From Acanthochromis polyacanthus (Eukaryota > Chordata > Actinopteri > Pomacentridae): a DNA stretch of 64,000 nucleotides. The notes beneath the pieces were generated by a model. That model was not told the origin of the DNA. It was given only the letters and a program-made list of their open reading frames with translations, and did no database searches. A program made the position numbers and the translations under genes. Location: positions 5,871,489 through 5,935,488 of the forward strand of contig NC_067113.1 of assembly GCF_021347895.1 (NCBI RefSeq). The letters run 5' to 3'. The stretch's first letter is position 1, and each line of letters opens with the position of its first letter. Shown here in pieces: positions 50,241 through 61,405 of the stretch.

Positions 50241-51870
50241 CAGTGCCTTGTGAAAGTATTCGGCCCCCTTGAACTTTTCAACCTTTCGCCACATTTCAGG
50301 CTTCAAACATAAAGATATAAAATTTAAATTTTTTGTCAAGAATCAATAACAATTGGGACACAATCGTGAAATGGAATGAAATTTATTGGATATTTTATAC
50401 TTTTTTAACAAATAAAAACCTGAAAAGTGGGGTGTGCGATATTATTCGGCCCCTTTACTTTCAGTGCAGCAAACTCACTCCAGAAGTTCAGTGAGGATCT
50501 CTGAATGATCCAATGTTGTCCTAAATGACTGATGATGATAAATAGAATCCACCTGTGTGTAATCAAGTCTCCGTATAAATGCACCTGCTCTGTGATAGTC
50601 TCAGGGTTCTGTTTAAAGTGCAGAGAGCATCATGAAGACTAAGGAACACACCAGGCAGGTCCGAGATACTGTTGTGGAGAAGTTTAAAGCCGGATTTGGA
50701 TACAAAAAGATTTCCCAAGCTTTAAACATCTCAAGGAGCACTGTGCAAGCAATCATATTGAAATGGAAGGAGTATCAGACCACTGCAAATCTACCAAGAC
50801 CCGGCCGTCCCTCTAAACTTTCACCTGGAACAAGGAGAAGACTGATCAGAGATGCAGCCAAGAGGCCCATGATCACTCTGGATGAACTGCAGAGATCTAC
50901 AGCTGAGGTGGGAGAGTCTGTCCATAGGACAACAATCAGTCGTACACTGCACAAATCTGGCCATTATGGAAGAGTGGCAAGAAGAAAGCCATTTCTCAAA
51001 GATATCCATCAAAAGTCTCGTTTGAAGTTTGCCACAAGCCACCTGGGAGACACACCAAACATGTGAAAGAAGGTGCTCTGGTCAGATGAAACCAAAATCA
51101 AACTTTTTGGCCACAATGCAAAACGATATGTTTGGCATAAAAGCAACACAGCTCATCACCCTGAACAGACCATCCCCACTGTCAAACATGGTGGTGGCAG
51201 CCTCATGGTTTGGGCCTTCTTTTCTTTAGCAGGGACAGGGAAGATGGTTAAAATTGATGGGAAGATGAATGGAGCCAAATACAGGAGCATTGTGGAAGAA
51301 AACCTGTTGGAGTCTGCAAAAGACCTGAGACTGGGACGGAGATTTATCTTCCAACAGGACAATGATCCAAAACATAAAGCCAAATCTACAATGGAATGGT
51401 TCACAAATAAACGTATCCAGGTGTTAGAATGGCCAAGTCAAAGTCCAGACCTGAATCCAATCGAGAATCTGTGGGCAGAGCTGAAGACTGCTGTTCACAA
51501 ACGCTCTCCATCCAACCTCACTGAGCTCGAGCTGTTTTGTAAGGAAGAATGGGCAAGAATTTCAGTCTCTCCATGTGCAAAACTGATAGAGACATACCCC
51601 AAGCGACTTGCAGCTGTAACTGCAGCAAAAGGTGGCGCTACAAAGTATTAATGCAAGGGGGCCGAATAATATTGCACACCCCACTTTTCAGGTTTTTATT
51701 TGTTAAAAAAGTTTAAAATATCCAATAAATTTCGTTCCACTTCACGATTGTGTCCCACTTGTTGTTGATTCTTGACAAAAAATTAAAATTTTATATCTTT
51801 ATGTTTGAAGCCTGAAATGTGGCGAAAGGTTGAAAAGTTCAAGGGGGCCGAATACTTTCACAAGGCACTG
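50241..51870 (+). mobile_element. Tc1-like IR/DR transposon, second family (copy B)
   Basis: 1630 bp with the same ends, inner direct repeats and orientation as the outer element at 10877-14144. TA precedes it (50239-50240). The bases after the right end are CA (51871-51872), so one copy of the target duplication has mutated. It is uninterrupted and so confirms what the nested copy looked like before insertion. Confidence 0.95.
50632..51651 (+). pseudogene. Tc1-like DD34E transposase, one nonsense codon (copy B)
   Basis: One frame of 339 codons plus the normal TAA (..GGATKY). The domains are as in copy A: two HTH motifs, GRPSKLSP hook, [32 protein letters not shown], and [11 protein letters not shown] with Glu 34 residues after the Asp. 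The only break is TGA at 51064-51066, where copy A has TGG (Trp of NMWKK), truncating after residue 144, before the catalytic core. The lesion differs from that in copy A. Confidence 0.9.
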
Positions 51871-51872
51871 CA

Positions 51873-52665
51873 TGTATATAGTCCTAAGACAGACATTAGA
51901 GCATGAAGAGCATGAACCTGCCCTTGACCATGACTGCCAAATGAGCTAAGGATTCTTGGATCAAACCTCCACTGTAATGCTCTGAAAGAGCCTCCTCCTT
52001 CCAGTAAGGATCAAATCTGTTAATGCCTGACAAGTCCTGTAAAGTCTCCGTCCATCAAGACTGACTTTGCTTCTTTTTTTTTAGCGTTGAAGGAGAGGAT
52101 GTGAAGCAGTGAGGCCTCAGAGAACCTTGGCTCTGATTGCAGTTCACAGTGTGTATACATCGAGACTGACAGGCAGAGGAATACAGGGTAAGCAACAACA
52201 GACTTTGTAGATATCATGTCATCTGCCTGAAAAACCAACAAAGCAACCTGAGACACAGGTCATGCATGTAGTTATCTCAGTATTTGGAAATGACTGTGTG
52301 ATTACTGTAGGAAGATGAGGCTTGCTTTTTGTAATGCAGTAAGTAATCATTTCATTTACAACCTTACTAATGTTGCAGATTGTTGACTCTGTTTTATTTC
52401 TTGTTTGCATTTTGCCCTGATGGTAATAATGTCTAAAAGTTTTAAGTCAATAAAAAAACCATCGTTTTAGAGAACTCCTTCCAGAGAGAACATTTCTCTA
52501 CTGTAATGTGGTGCAATTTTCTAACAATCTCAAACTGAAAACAAGGAAAGCATGCAGAGAGTGCAGGCTGCTCAGTCGTTGTGTGATTCCTGACAGATAA
52601 AATCTTGAAACAATTCATGGTTCACAGTGGTGGATTTGTAGTAGGATCTCAATCATGTGATAGAC
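51873..52665. other. Intergenic, no gene recognised
   Basis: T-run near 52071-52082; no supported gene. Confidence 0.5.
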
Positions 52666-52925
52666 AGCAGGCAGCTGACGGAGAGTTCACTTGTTGTCAG
52701 AGATACAGTGATGCTGTGCTGTGATCTCGCTATGATACAGAAATCTTGAACAAATCCATGAATCCAGACTATAAGCCACATCACTGCCAAAGTCTAATCA
52801 CTTGGTCCTTGTGTCATTTCTGACCTTCCCTGAAAATTTCATCTAAATCCGTTATTCTGTTTTTGAGAAGAACAGACAATACCAATCGTCACATAATTCC
52901 ACTGCATTCCTTGGTGGAGTAATAA
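52666..52925 (-). repeat. Dispersed repeat, copy 3 of 3 (inverted)
   Basis: Complement of the repeats at 34250 and 46733: 'gatacagaaatcttgaacaa', 'catttctgaccttccctg' and 'gcattccttggtggagtaa'. Confidence 0.75.
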
Positions 52926-55900
52926 AACATTTGACATTTGATTTATTTAATTTTCAGACACAACCTGTTGTACATTTACATGTCACCACATGAAATTGTG
53001 TGTGGAAACGTCAAGATGGCAAAATGAAAATAGAAATGCTCTCTCTCAGGCCTGTGTGTCTGGAGACTGTGGTGCTGCTTCACTTATTTACAGGGGAACG
53101 TTATCCACAATGCCGCCGTTTAAAATCCTAATGTGGTCATTGATTGAACCAATAAAATACATCTTTTTTTTAATCAGAGATACATATTTTTCCTCAAATG
53201 TGCAGAGCTACCTAGTCCCTACCGATCTGTCTGCACACACTTTCCAACTCCCAGAAGCTTGAGCTGACAGTTCATCTACACTGCTCACACACTAGAAAAC
53301 TTCTTTATGTGATATTGGAATTATTTAGCCATCCATGTTTTACCCAGAAACTGTTTCTGAAGAAGAATAAAGATTTTTAAAAAAAGTCTCACCCTGCAAG
53401 CTGACAGGATTTGTTCTGTGAGTTTGCATTTATTAAGTCCTAGATTTCTAAATTCATGTTTTTTATCAGTAAAGTTTTAAGGTAGAAGTGCTCAGCCATT
53501 ATGTTGACTGCTTGTTTCATTCATGATGTGTGTTCCGGCAAATAAGAGCCACCACATGGACATGTACACTGGGGAAAAAGTAGAATTTCAACAGAATCTT
53601 TGAAAATTATATGCCAAACAAAATGTTTTACAATTGTTTGAAAGTGTCATTGTTACTTTAATTGTGATTTGAACATTGTAAATATTGTTGCATAAATTTA
53701 AAATCAGGTTACATATTTGTGCTAGATGTTCATTTTCAAATATGAATTAACATTTGAATATTGTCCACTATACAGTGAGGGACGACTTTTACATTTTTTT
53801 CATTTACATTTATATATGATCATAGAATACTCATATTAGTATGTGAAAATATAAATGTGACTTGAATTATTATATTTTCACTTAAAGTTTCACTCAAACA
53901 ACACATATGTGAAACATTATGATACTGCAGAATAATATTTTCCTTTTCAAGTTTACGTTATTATTTTAGCATAATCCCCTAAAGGCTTGCAGAGTCTTGA
54001 CCACGCTTTGTCAAATGTCCTAAAATGACATTTTTTGTGATGACGTATTCTTAAAAATTCAAATTGAATTGAATTAAATTAAATTAAAGTGAAATGAAAT
54101 GAATTGAACTGAAATATAATGAACTGAATCAAACCATGACCTCAAACGGTAAGAGAGAAAATGTGTTTGTCTTGCTGCTGCTTGAATTAATTTTTATTTG
54201 TTTATTTTTCTAAGTGAACCCATCCTTTCAAGTTGGTTTGCTGTGGATCATCACGTAATAAATATCCCCCAAAAAAGAGAAACATTGTGTGTCGTCAGAT
54301 TGCACTTGAAGTTGTAAATATTAATATCATTCCCTTACTGTCGGAGTGTCAGTGTACTTTTTTTTAGAGCAAGCAGTTGAGTCATTGTTGCATTTAAGAA
54401 AACCATTGTTGGCATCATTTTACTCCAATGTATGAGGTGATATAATGAAAAAAATAGTTACTATTTGTTGATGCACCGTGTTAGGATCACAAATGTGCAA
54501 AAAGGAACACTGTAAAAGAGAAATGAGACAACTACATTGTGCACAGTTGAGATCCTTTCTTCGCTGTGTTGAGGCTTTATTCCACTAGAGGGCAGAATCT
54601 GGCTTTCCAGACAAACATTCCTGCAAATTTTTGCACATTCTCTTTACTGCAGGTCTCTCCACATGCAGACCATCCTCCCTTCTCAGCATTGAACAACAGC
54701 CCACTAGCTGTTTAAAGCAGGAATTGGCAGCCTGACAAGCAAATCTAATGCAACAGTCAATTAGGATCCACTCCCTGCATGTTGGCCATAAGCAGATACA
54801 GCTGTTTCTCATTGAAGCAGCAGCTCCAGGGGAAGCTGTATAGGACATACATGTTGAAAGATATGGAACACTGAGCACTGCCCTCAACTCTAAATATAGG
54901 GAATCCACAAGTACAAGCCTTTCTCTCTGACCCTACAATAATCATGGAGCATGGGCCAGACACAGAAAGACAGAGACTGTATTGTTTGTGTCGGTTTTTA
55001 TTCTCTTTAGTAGGACACGCATAACATACAGTTCAGGAGGAACTCTGAAAACTGACGTGGGATTTTTACGTGGTCCTGTTTATCTGCTTCATAAAAAACT
55101 ATTGGGAACATCAGTTAAATGCATACACAGAAAGAGATTTACCCTTTTAAAATGTAAATAATAACAGTTTAATAACATAAACCAAAAAACCGTCACATGA
55201 TCACATGAGCTCGATTTTAGGCCGACTCGGGTTACTGGTGACTTTTAACAAAATCAAAAAGGACTTGTACCTGCCACCATTAAAGTGTGAGCTCACTTAT
55301 AAAGAATGTTTTCACTTGGAATGACTCGAATGAATCTGATTGGGAGATCATGCCATTCAAATTAAAACTGTGCCAGGTAAAAGTGTGCAGCACGTGAGCT
55401 TCCAGTGGACTGAATAAATGTGGCAGCCAGTTGTGCAAGCAGGAAGGAAAGGTGCATTCAGCAGTGCAGAGCAGCAGACAGACTTGTTTAGAACTTGAAC
55501 TTGAATTGCTGATTTTGGCTTAGGATTTGACTTCAAACCTCCCAGCCTGGATTAGAGACATGCAACCTGCTAAATGTGTCGAAGTACACAGCAGTTATTC
55601 ATTGGCTAAACTCAGGCTGGTTGGTCTCATTAACACATGGTGTTATTGGGTTGGTGTCCTGATGGGTCAGCTCATATCCGCTTGTTCTTTTTGTGACTCC
55701 AAATTAGGTTATGTCGTGGCAATTCAGTCACAAGGAAACTCATTCATGATAAAGATAAGAAATGTAGTTGAACTGTGAGCAATAAAAGCAAGCAGACATT
55801 GAGCAAACTTTTCTCTGCTAATCCTCACCAAACAATATTATCATATCGGAAAATGCATACAAGATGTGTGTTTTTTATTATTATTTTCACTTTTAATACC

Positions 55901-58034
55901 ATGTGACATAATCCACAGTGGATTTCCTCATTTCTACGTATTTAACTGAAAAACTAGATTAGTCAGTTTGTCATATTGTTGCGTGTCAAGAAGCAGCCAT
56001 TATCAGATAACTAGACAGAAGGAACTTTGTATAATTCATCGCACACTATTTTCCACTGATAATCTATCTTTTTTTTTTTTCCTCCGGGGAGAGCAGTTCT
56101 ATTGTTGATACAGCCCATAATTTTGATTTATCCTCTGGGTAAATAGAGGGAGCTTTGCTCTGGCTCTTGGAAGAACACAGCCTTCAAATCACTTGATCAT
56201 TAATCCACACAATGTTTTATTTACCCTTGCTCTCAGCAACTGGGAGACAGAGTGGAGGAGGACAAGGAGGGACACTCTGGGGTCAAAAACAAGCGATCTA
56301 CTGTGAGCCCCTGCTCATAGGTTGGAGGTAGGTGGGGGAGGATGAGTTGACATTACATGGCGATATAAATATGCTGTTAGCTGTAAGCTTCAGGTGGTGC
56401 TGTGGTAAAGGTTTTCTGGATAATGTTGGTGACAGCAGCAAGCAGCCGCTAAAATTGCAGAAATCCCCGAGGGTGGGATTGAACTTAGGGCGAATGTTTC
56501 TCTGGAGGTCAGCAGGCCGTGTACATCTACTACCCCCCACATGATGCATTGGGTATAATGCTGCATTTCAGTGGAATGTGGCCAAGTGTGACAAGTCATC
56601 TTCTTGCAAACTAGAGGCAAATAAAGTTTTCATTTCCTTATTTCTTGCACATTTAACTTATATTGAGGTTCAGAATACTACTGCTACTACTGTCAATTAT
56701 TACATCAAGTTTGAACGAAATATAAACGCAAACATGCCTGAACAACACCCGCACTCATTACATGCAGCCCAGAAATGAAAAAGTATATAAACTGGGCAAA
56801 CAACTTCATTTTATTTTCAAAGCTGTAGGCACTCATTCTAAAACTTATAACACTGTTTTCATCAAGATAACTGCAGAGAACTCAGAACATGGCAACATCA
56901 TTGAAAATAGGTCTAACATGGCAACAAGCAGACAGATTAGTTCATTAGTTTCTTATCACTGTTTAGGAGGTGACTCTGCAATTGGGTCACAGTTTTACTG
57001 TCTCTTGTTAAAAATTTTTTGGATAGATTTAGTACAGAGTTCAGCACCTTTCTGCTTGATAGGGTCAAAGGTGACACAGGCCTGAACCTTTCATCAAAAG
57101 AGGGCAGCAAAACACTGCTTTTTAGCTTTAGCTTTTAATAGTTAACAGAAAATAAGGATTTATGCTCAGTGTGGTTTGACAGTCCCTTTTGTTGTCACTC
57201 TTCATGAATTTTGTTCAGGTACAATCATGAGCATATTGTTTGTTGAATCCAACAATTTCCAGGAAACAAAATGACAGAATCTCATGTCCTTTTTCATGTG
57301 AAGGCAGTAAACTGCAATAGGAACTGTTTGATCCACTTCTCACTTATCATCAAGCCGGAGCTCACTTTCCCTTTATTGCATTTCTCTCTCTCTTTGTGCT
57401 TTACTCTCCATATAACCTGTAGCCGTCAGATCACACCCTGTCCCCTGAGCCTGTCGCCTCAGCTTCACCCAGGTGCAGTAAGAAGTGATTAGACCTTCAT
57501 CCCAGTCCATGCTTGGCCTGCTCTCCATCACCAACCAAAGGAAAAAACCACAATGACCCCAGGCTGCAGCACAAAGCGGGTGAGGCAGACATGTGTTTTT
57601 ATAAGTATACTTTATCTAGATTATTCTTGTGTGTTTGCCTTGGCATGAGCCCCTCACAGCAACCCCAGTCCCCGCGTCCACCTATCTCCCCCACCTCTCT
57701 TCCAGCAGATACTCTGGTTTAATAGCCATACTATAAGACCACAGAGCAGAATTGTGGAATTAAGTCACCTCCTAATTCACTGCCACTGTCACATACAATC
57801 AGTTTGTCATGTTAACGGCTGTCATGGAATTATGTCGTAATGATCTGAATTGTACTTTCCCCCACCATTCTGCATCATCTACATCTGTGCTGTAAGTGGC
57901 TTTCCTTCAATTCCCTAAGTTCTTTTCACTAGCCAGACCATACAGACTGAAAATACCTGCTTTCTGAGACATCAATTATATCGGTTATAGCAAACCTGTA
58001 GAGTTGTGAAACTACCCAAAGGTGGGTAGTCTGA
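52926..58034. other. Intergenic, no gene recognised
   Basis: About 5 kb without a supported gene or named repeat. An AT-only stretch of AATTGAATT-type words lies at 54060-54130. Short open frames (for example 54585-54908, 56762-57085) have no recognisable domain. Confidence 0.5.
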
Positions 58035-58291
58035 ATGGGGCGGCATGGCTCAGTGGGTAGAGTAGCCGTCTTGCAACGGAAGGGTTGCCGGTTTGATCCT
58101 CGCCCCATCGTGTTCGAGGTGTCCCTGAGCAAGACACCTAACCCCAAATTGCTCCTGATGGGGTCGTGGTTAGCGCCTTGCATGGCAGCTTCCGCCTTCA
58201 GTGTGTGAATGGGTGAATGTGATGTATCATGTAAAGCGCTTTGGGTACCTTGCAGGTATAGTAAAGCGCTATATAAATACAGACCATTTAC
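58035..58291 (+). repeat. tRNA-derived SINE
   Basis: The 5' part carries RNA polymerase III promoter boxes: A-box-like GGCTCAGTGGGTAGAGTAG (58047-58065) and B-box-like GGTTTGATCCTC (58090-58101). A core follows ('gtccctgagcaagacaccta'), and the 3' tail is 'taaagcgctatataaatac', shared with fish L2-type LINEs. It is a teleost SINE, not a functional tRNA gene: no cloverleaf 3' half or acceptor stem. Confidence 0.85.
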
Positions 58292-60693
58292 CCAAAATTA
58301 AACTTTAATTTACCTTTGGAAGCTCAGCTAACACTTGAATCTGTATTAAAATGGTTAAAGACTACTTTAAAAAATGAGAATTCTGGTTTAGTATATCAAA
58401 TGTTTGAAGCATTTTCTGAATAAAAATCATTACAATATCAGTGTTCATCAGTTTAATGTGTTATGGATTGTTTATTACATGACCTCTATAATTTTGTGGG
58501 GTTTTTAAAAAAATATTATTCACTCATTTTGGTCGGTTGGTTGGTTGGTTGGTTTTGATAAATAGCATTCCAGAATCCCTTCATTTATAGTTTTTCATTT
58601 GTTTGGGGGAGAAAATCAATAGGTAAATAACAGTGTAGTAAAATCTTTGAAGATTTTTTGTAAAAGTCTACTTGTTTCTTTATAAAAAACATTTCTTATT
58701 AGTGTTTTTGTTTAAGGGACATTAAAAAAAAGATTGAGATGCAAACCCCCTTTAACTGACCAAATAGGAAGGCAATGATGAATGAAATTTTACAGTTACT
58801 GGAAAATCCATGATCTTCAAAAGCCTGTTTCAGAAATAACAAAAACAAACAAGCAAATAAACAAACAAAAAAAGCATCAGTTCCCCTTCTTCATTTACTT
58901 GATCAATGTGACTCTGTGGAAAATTAAGGAACTCAGCATTACTGTATGTTGGTGAATTTTTTTTTTTTTTTTACATATGCACTTTTCAACCACAGCTTTG
59001 ACAGCAGTAAAGCTGATTGTTTGCAGTGTTGGAATATCCAATCTAAACAAGCTTTAAGTTCCTTTTCATGATAAACAGACGTGGCAGCACAGTTGTATGA
59101 GTTGACAGTAATCATACATACATACAAGTTCACATCATTTATAGTAAGTACAATAGGATACAACATGTACATTTTAGACCTTTGGAGCATTGTGTATTGA
59201 CGCCACACTATGTGGATACAGTGCAGGTCTTGCCCCCTGGTGGCTCAGCTCAGAGTTGTGGGGGGGCTTTATGATCACCTCCTCCACCTTGCAGATCAGT
59301 TAACACTGGCAGTGGTTGGCTCTGACCCGCTCTAGGAGATTTAGGGCTCCTCAGTGATTGTAAGCCAGCCGGGTGGGTGTGCTGGGGGGATGGCTAATTA
59401 AAGTCAGCAGATGACGGGTGTGCTGTGATTTGTGTGGTGACAGGCAGTGTAATTACATGGCTGGTCAGAAAGAACATTACAGTAGTTAAGAGCTTTCACG
59501 GGCGCTAACTCGGCCAATAAAAGGATCCTTACACTTCAGCATTTGTAAAGCGTGGGCAGTGCTGCCAGACTGCTGAATATAGCATGTGTCTGTGGTGGGC
59601 TGGACATGTGCAATGCAGACTCATTTCTTTATCCTTCCTTTGACTGGGGAATCTATGGAGATATTTCTGTAACAAGAACAAATAAAGGATAGAGTGAAAA
59701 AAAATGAAAAAATAAACAATCTTGACTTGAGTTCCGATTTTATGACTGACTTAAAATGATAAATGAATATATCCATCAAAGTTTGCTGAACCGATTTAAG
59801 TTTTCAAAGAAACATGGCTATAGACTTCCTTGCACATGCTGCTAGTTGGACCCTCCAGACAGTCAGTGACTCTTCAGTTGTATTTTTTATGATAATTTAA
59901 ACAGTACAAATCATGATGGTTTAGTTAATATCAAACTCAGTCCTTGTCTTACACTGACAATTAAATAGTCCAAATAGTCCATGAGGCCATTTTATATATT
60001 GTTACGGCACAAACTCAGGGACAAAACTGCTTCAGCAGCTTCATTTCTGCAATCGCATGAGTAAATGACTCCAAAATTTCCAAAAAACATAAATATATTA
60101 AGCAAAAATCTAAAAGCAAAACAGACCTCCAACACAGGTCAATATCTGTGTTCCCATATTGTCAAGTGACTCTGATATGAAAAAGACAGAAAGAACAGAA
60201 AATAAAATGTGAATTAGGCTTGTTTCCTTTAACTGCTTTGGAGCAAATAAACTAGGCTGGATAGTGTTGTCACCAAATGGCAGTGTATGTTACTTTGTGC
60301 AAGGCTGAAATCAAGGAAAGAAACAGTTCTTTGACAATTGACACCAAAAACTCTTGAAGAAGATAAAGAACCAATCAAAGCCTTGCCAGTCTACAAAAGA
60401 AAAAATGGAAAGACGTCTCCAACTTGCATGTTAGAATTTTTCTTTTATGCCAGCTGTTATCAACCATGCTTCATGTTGTTGGACAAAAGAAACAGCTGAT
60501 CATTCATGTGAACTAAATGCTCACACATTCAAATATTTCAGAAAAGATGTTTTAGTCTATTGTTTTGTTTTTGTTTTTGTTTTTTTTTACAATAATTAAA
60601 GAACTGCCTCAACTGAGTTTTTGGAGAAATTGAGGACATTTTTAAAAGTTTTGGAGGATTTTTTTTTTTCAAAGTTTTACCAGTAATTTCTGA
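58292..60693. other. Intergenic, with (GGTT)n at 58531-58556
   Basis: No supported gene. A short GGTT repeat lies at 58531-58556 and a T-run at 58958-58971. Confidence 0.5.
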
Positions 60694-60709
60694 TGCTGTA
60701 CTCCAAAAT

Positions 60710-61067
60710 CCATCCATCCATCCTCTATACACCGCTTTATCCTCACTAGGGTCATGGGGGGTGCTGGAGCCTATCCCAGCTGACTCGGGCGAAGGCAGGG
60801 GACACCCTGGACAGGTCGCCAGTCTGTCTCAGGGCTACATATACAGACAAACAATCACACTCGCATTCACACCTTCGGGCAATTTAGAGTAATTAATTAA
60901 CCTCAGCATATTTTTGGTCTATGGGAGGAAGCCGGAGTGCCCAGAAAAAACCCACGCATGCACAGGGAGAACATGCAAACTCCATGCAGAAAGATCCCAG
61001 GTCCATGCTGGGATTTGAACTGGGGATTTCTTGCTGCAAGGCAAAAGTGCTAACCACTACTCCACTG
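60710..61067 (-). repeat. tRNA-derived SINE-like element with target duplication
   Basis: Read on the minus strand it starts 'gcacagtggagtagtggtta' (pol III A-box region), passes 'cagttcaaatcccag' (B-box-like), then 'ggagtttgcatgttctccct' and 'gctgggataggctccagca', and ends in an ATGG-repeat tail at 60710-60722. A 16-bp direct repeat (tgctgtactccaaaat) flanks it at 60694-60709 and 61068-61083, which shows retrotransposition by a LINE machinery. Confidence 0.9.
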
Positions 61068-61083
61068 TGCTGTACTCCAAAAT

Positions 61084-61319
61084 GTACATTCAAATGTTTT
61101 ATGTAGACATAGCTAGTGTCACTGAACGCTAAGTAGTAAGTGTAGAAGTAAAACATTAGAGTTAACTGCACATGAGAAAACAAAATTAATGAACTTGAGA
61201 TTATTACACTTGCATTTTTGTTGTTCTGTGGTGTTTTACAGTGTAAAAACCTGCTCATATTTTCGTAGCTTTTTATTTTTTGTTAGTAATGATAATTCCC
61301 TGTTAAAATTATTTTAACA
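61084..61319. other. Intergenic, no gene recognised
   Basis: Short spacer between two repeats. Confidence 0.4.
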
Positions 61320-61405
61320 ATTTTGTACGGGTTCTGTAAAGCGTCTTGAGACAATTTGACTGTAATTGGCGCTTATATAAATAAAAGTGATGTGAATTGA
61401 ATTGT
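61320..61405 (+). repeat. Retroelement 3'-tail fragment
   Basis: 'ctgtaaagcgtcttgagaca' followed by 'ggcgcttatataaataaaag' and 'gaattgaattg' is the usual 3' end of a teleost LINE/SINE family; only the tail is present. Confidence 0.6.

Noticed and set aside
58037..58110. tRNA gene
   Set aside because: Pol III boxes are present, but no complete cloverleaf, and a SINE body and tail follow.
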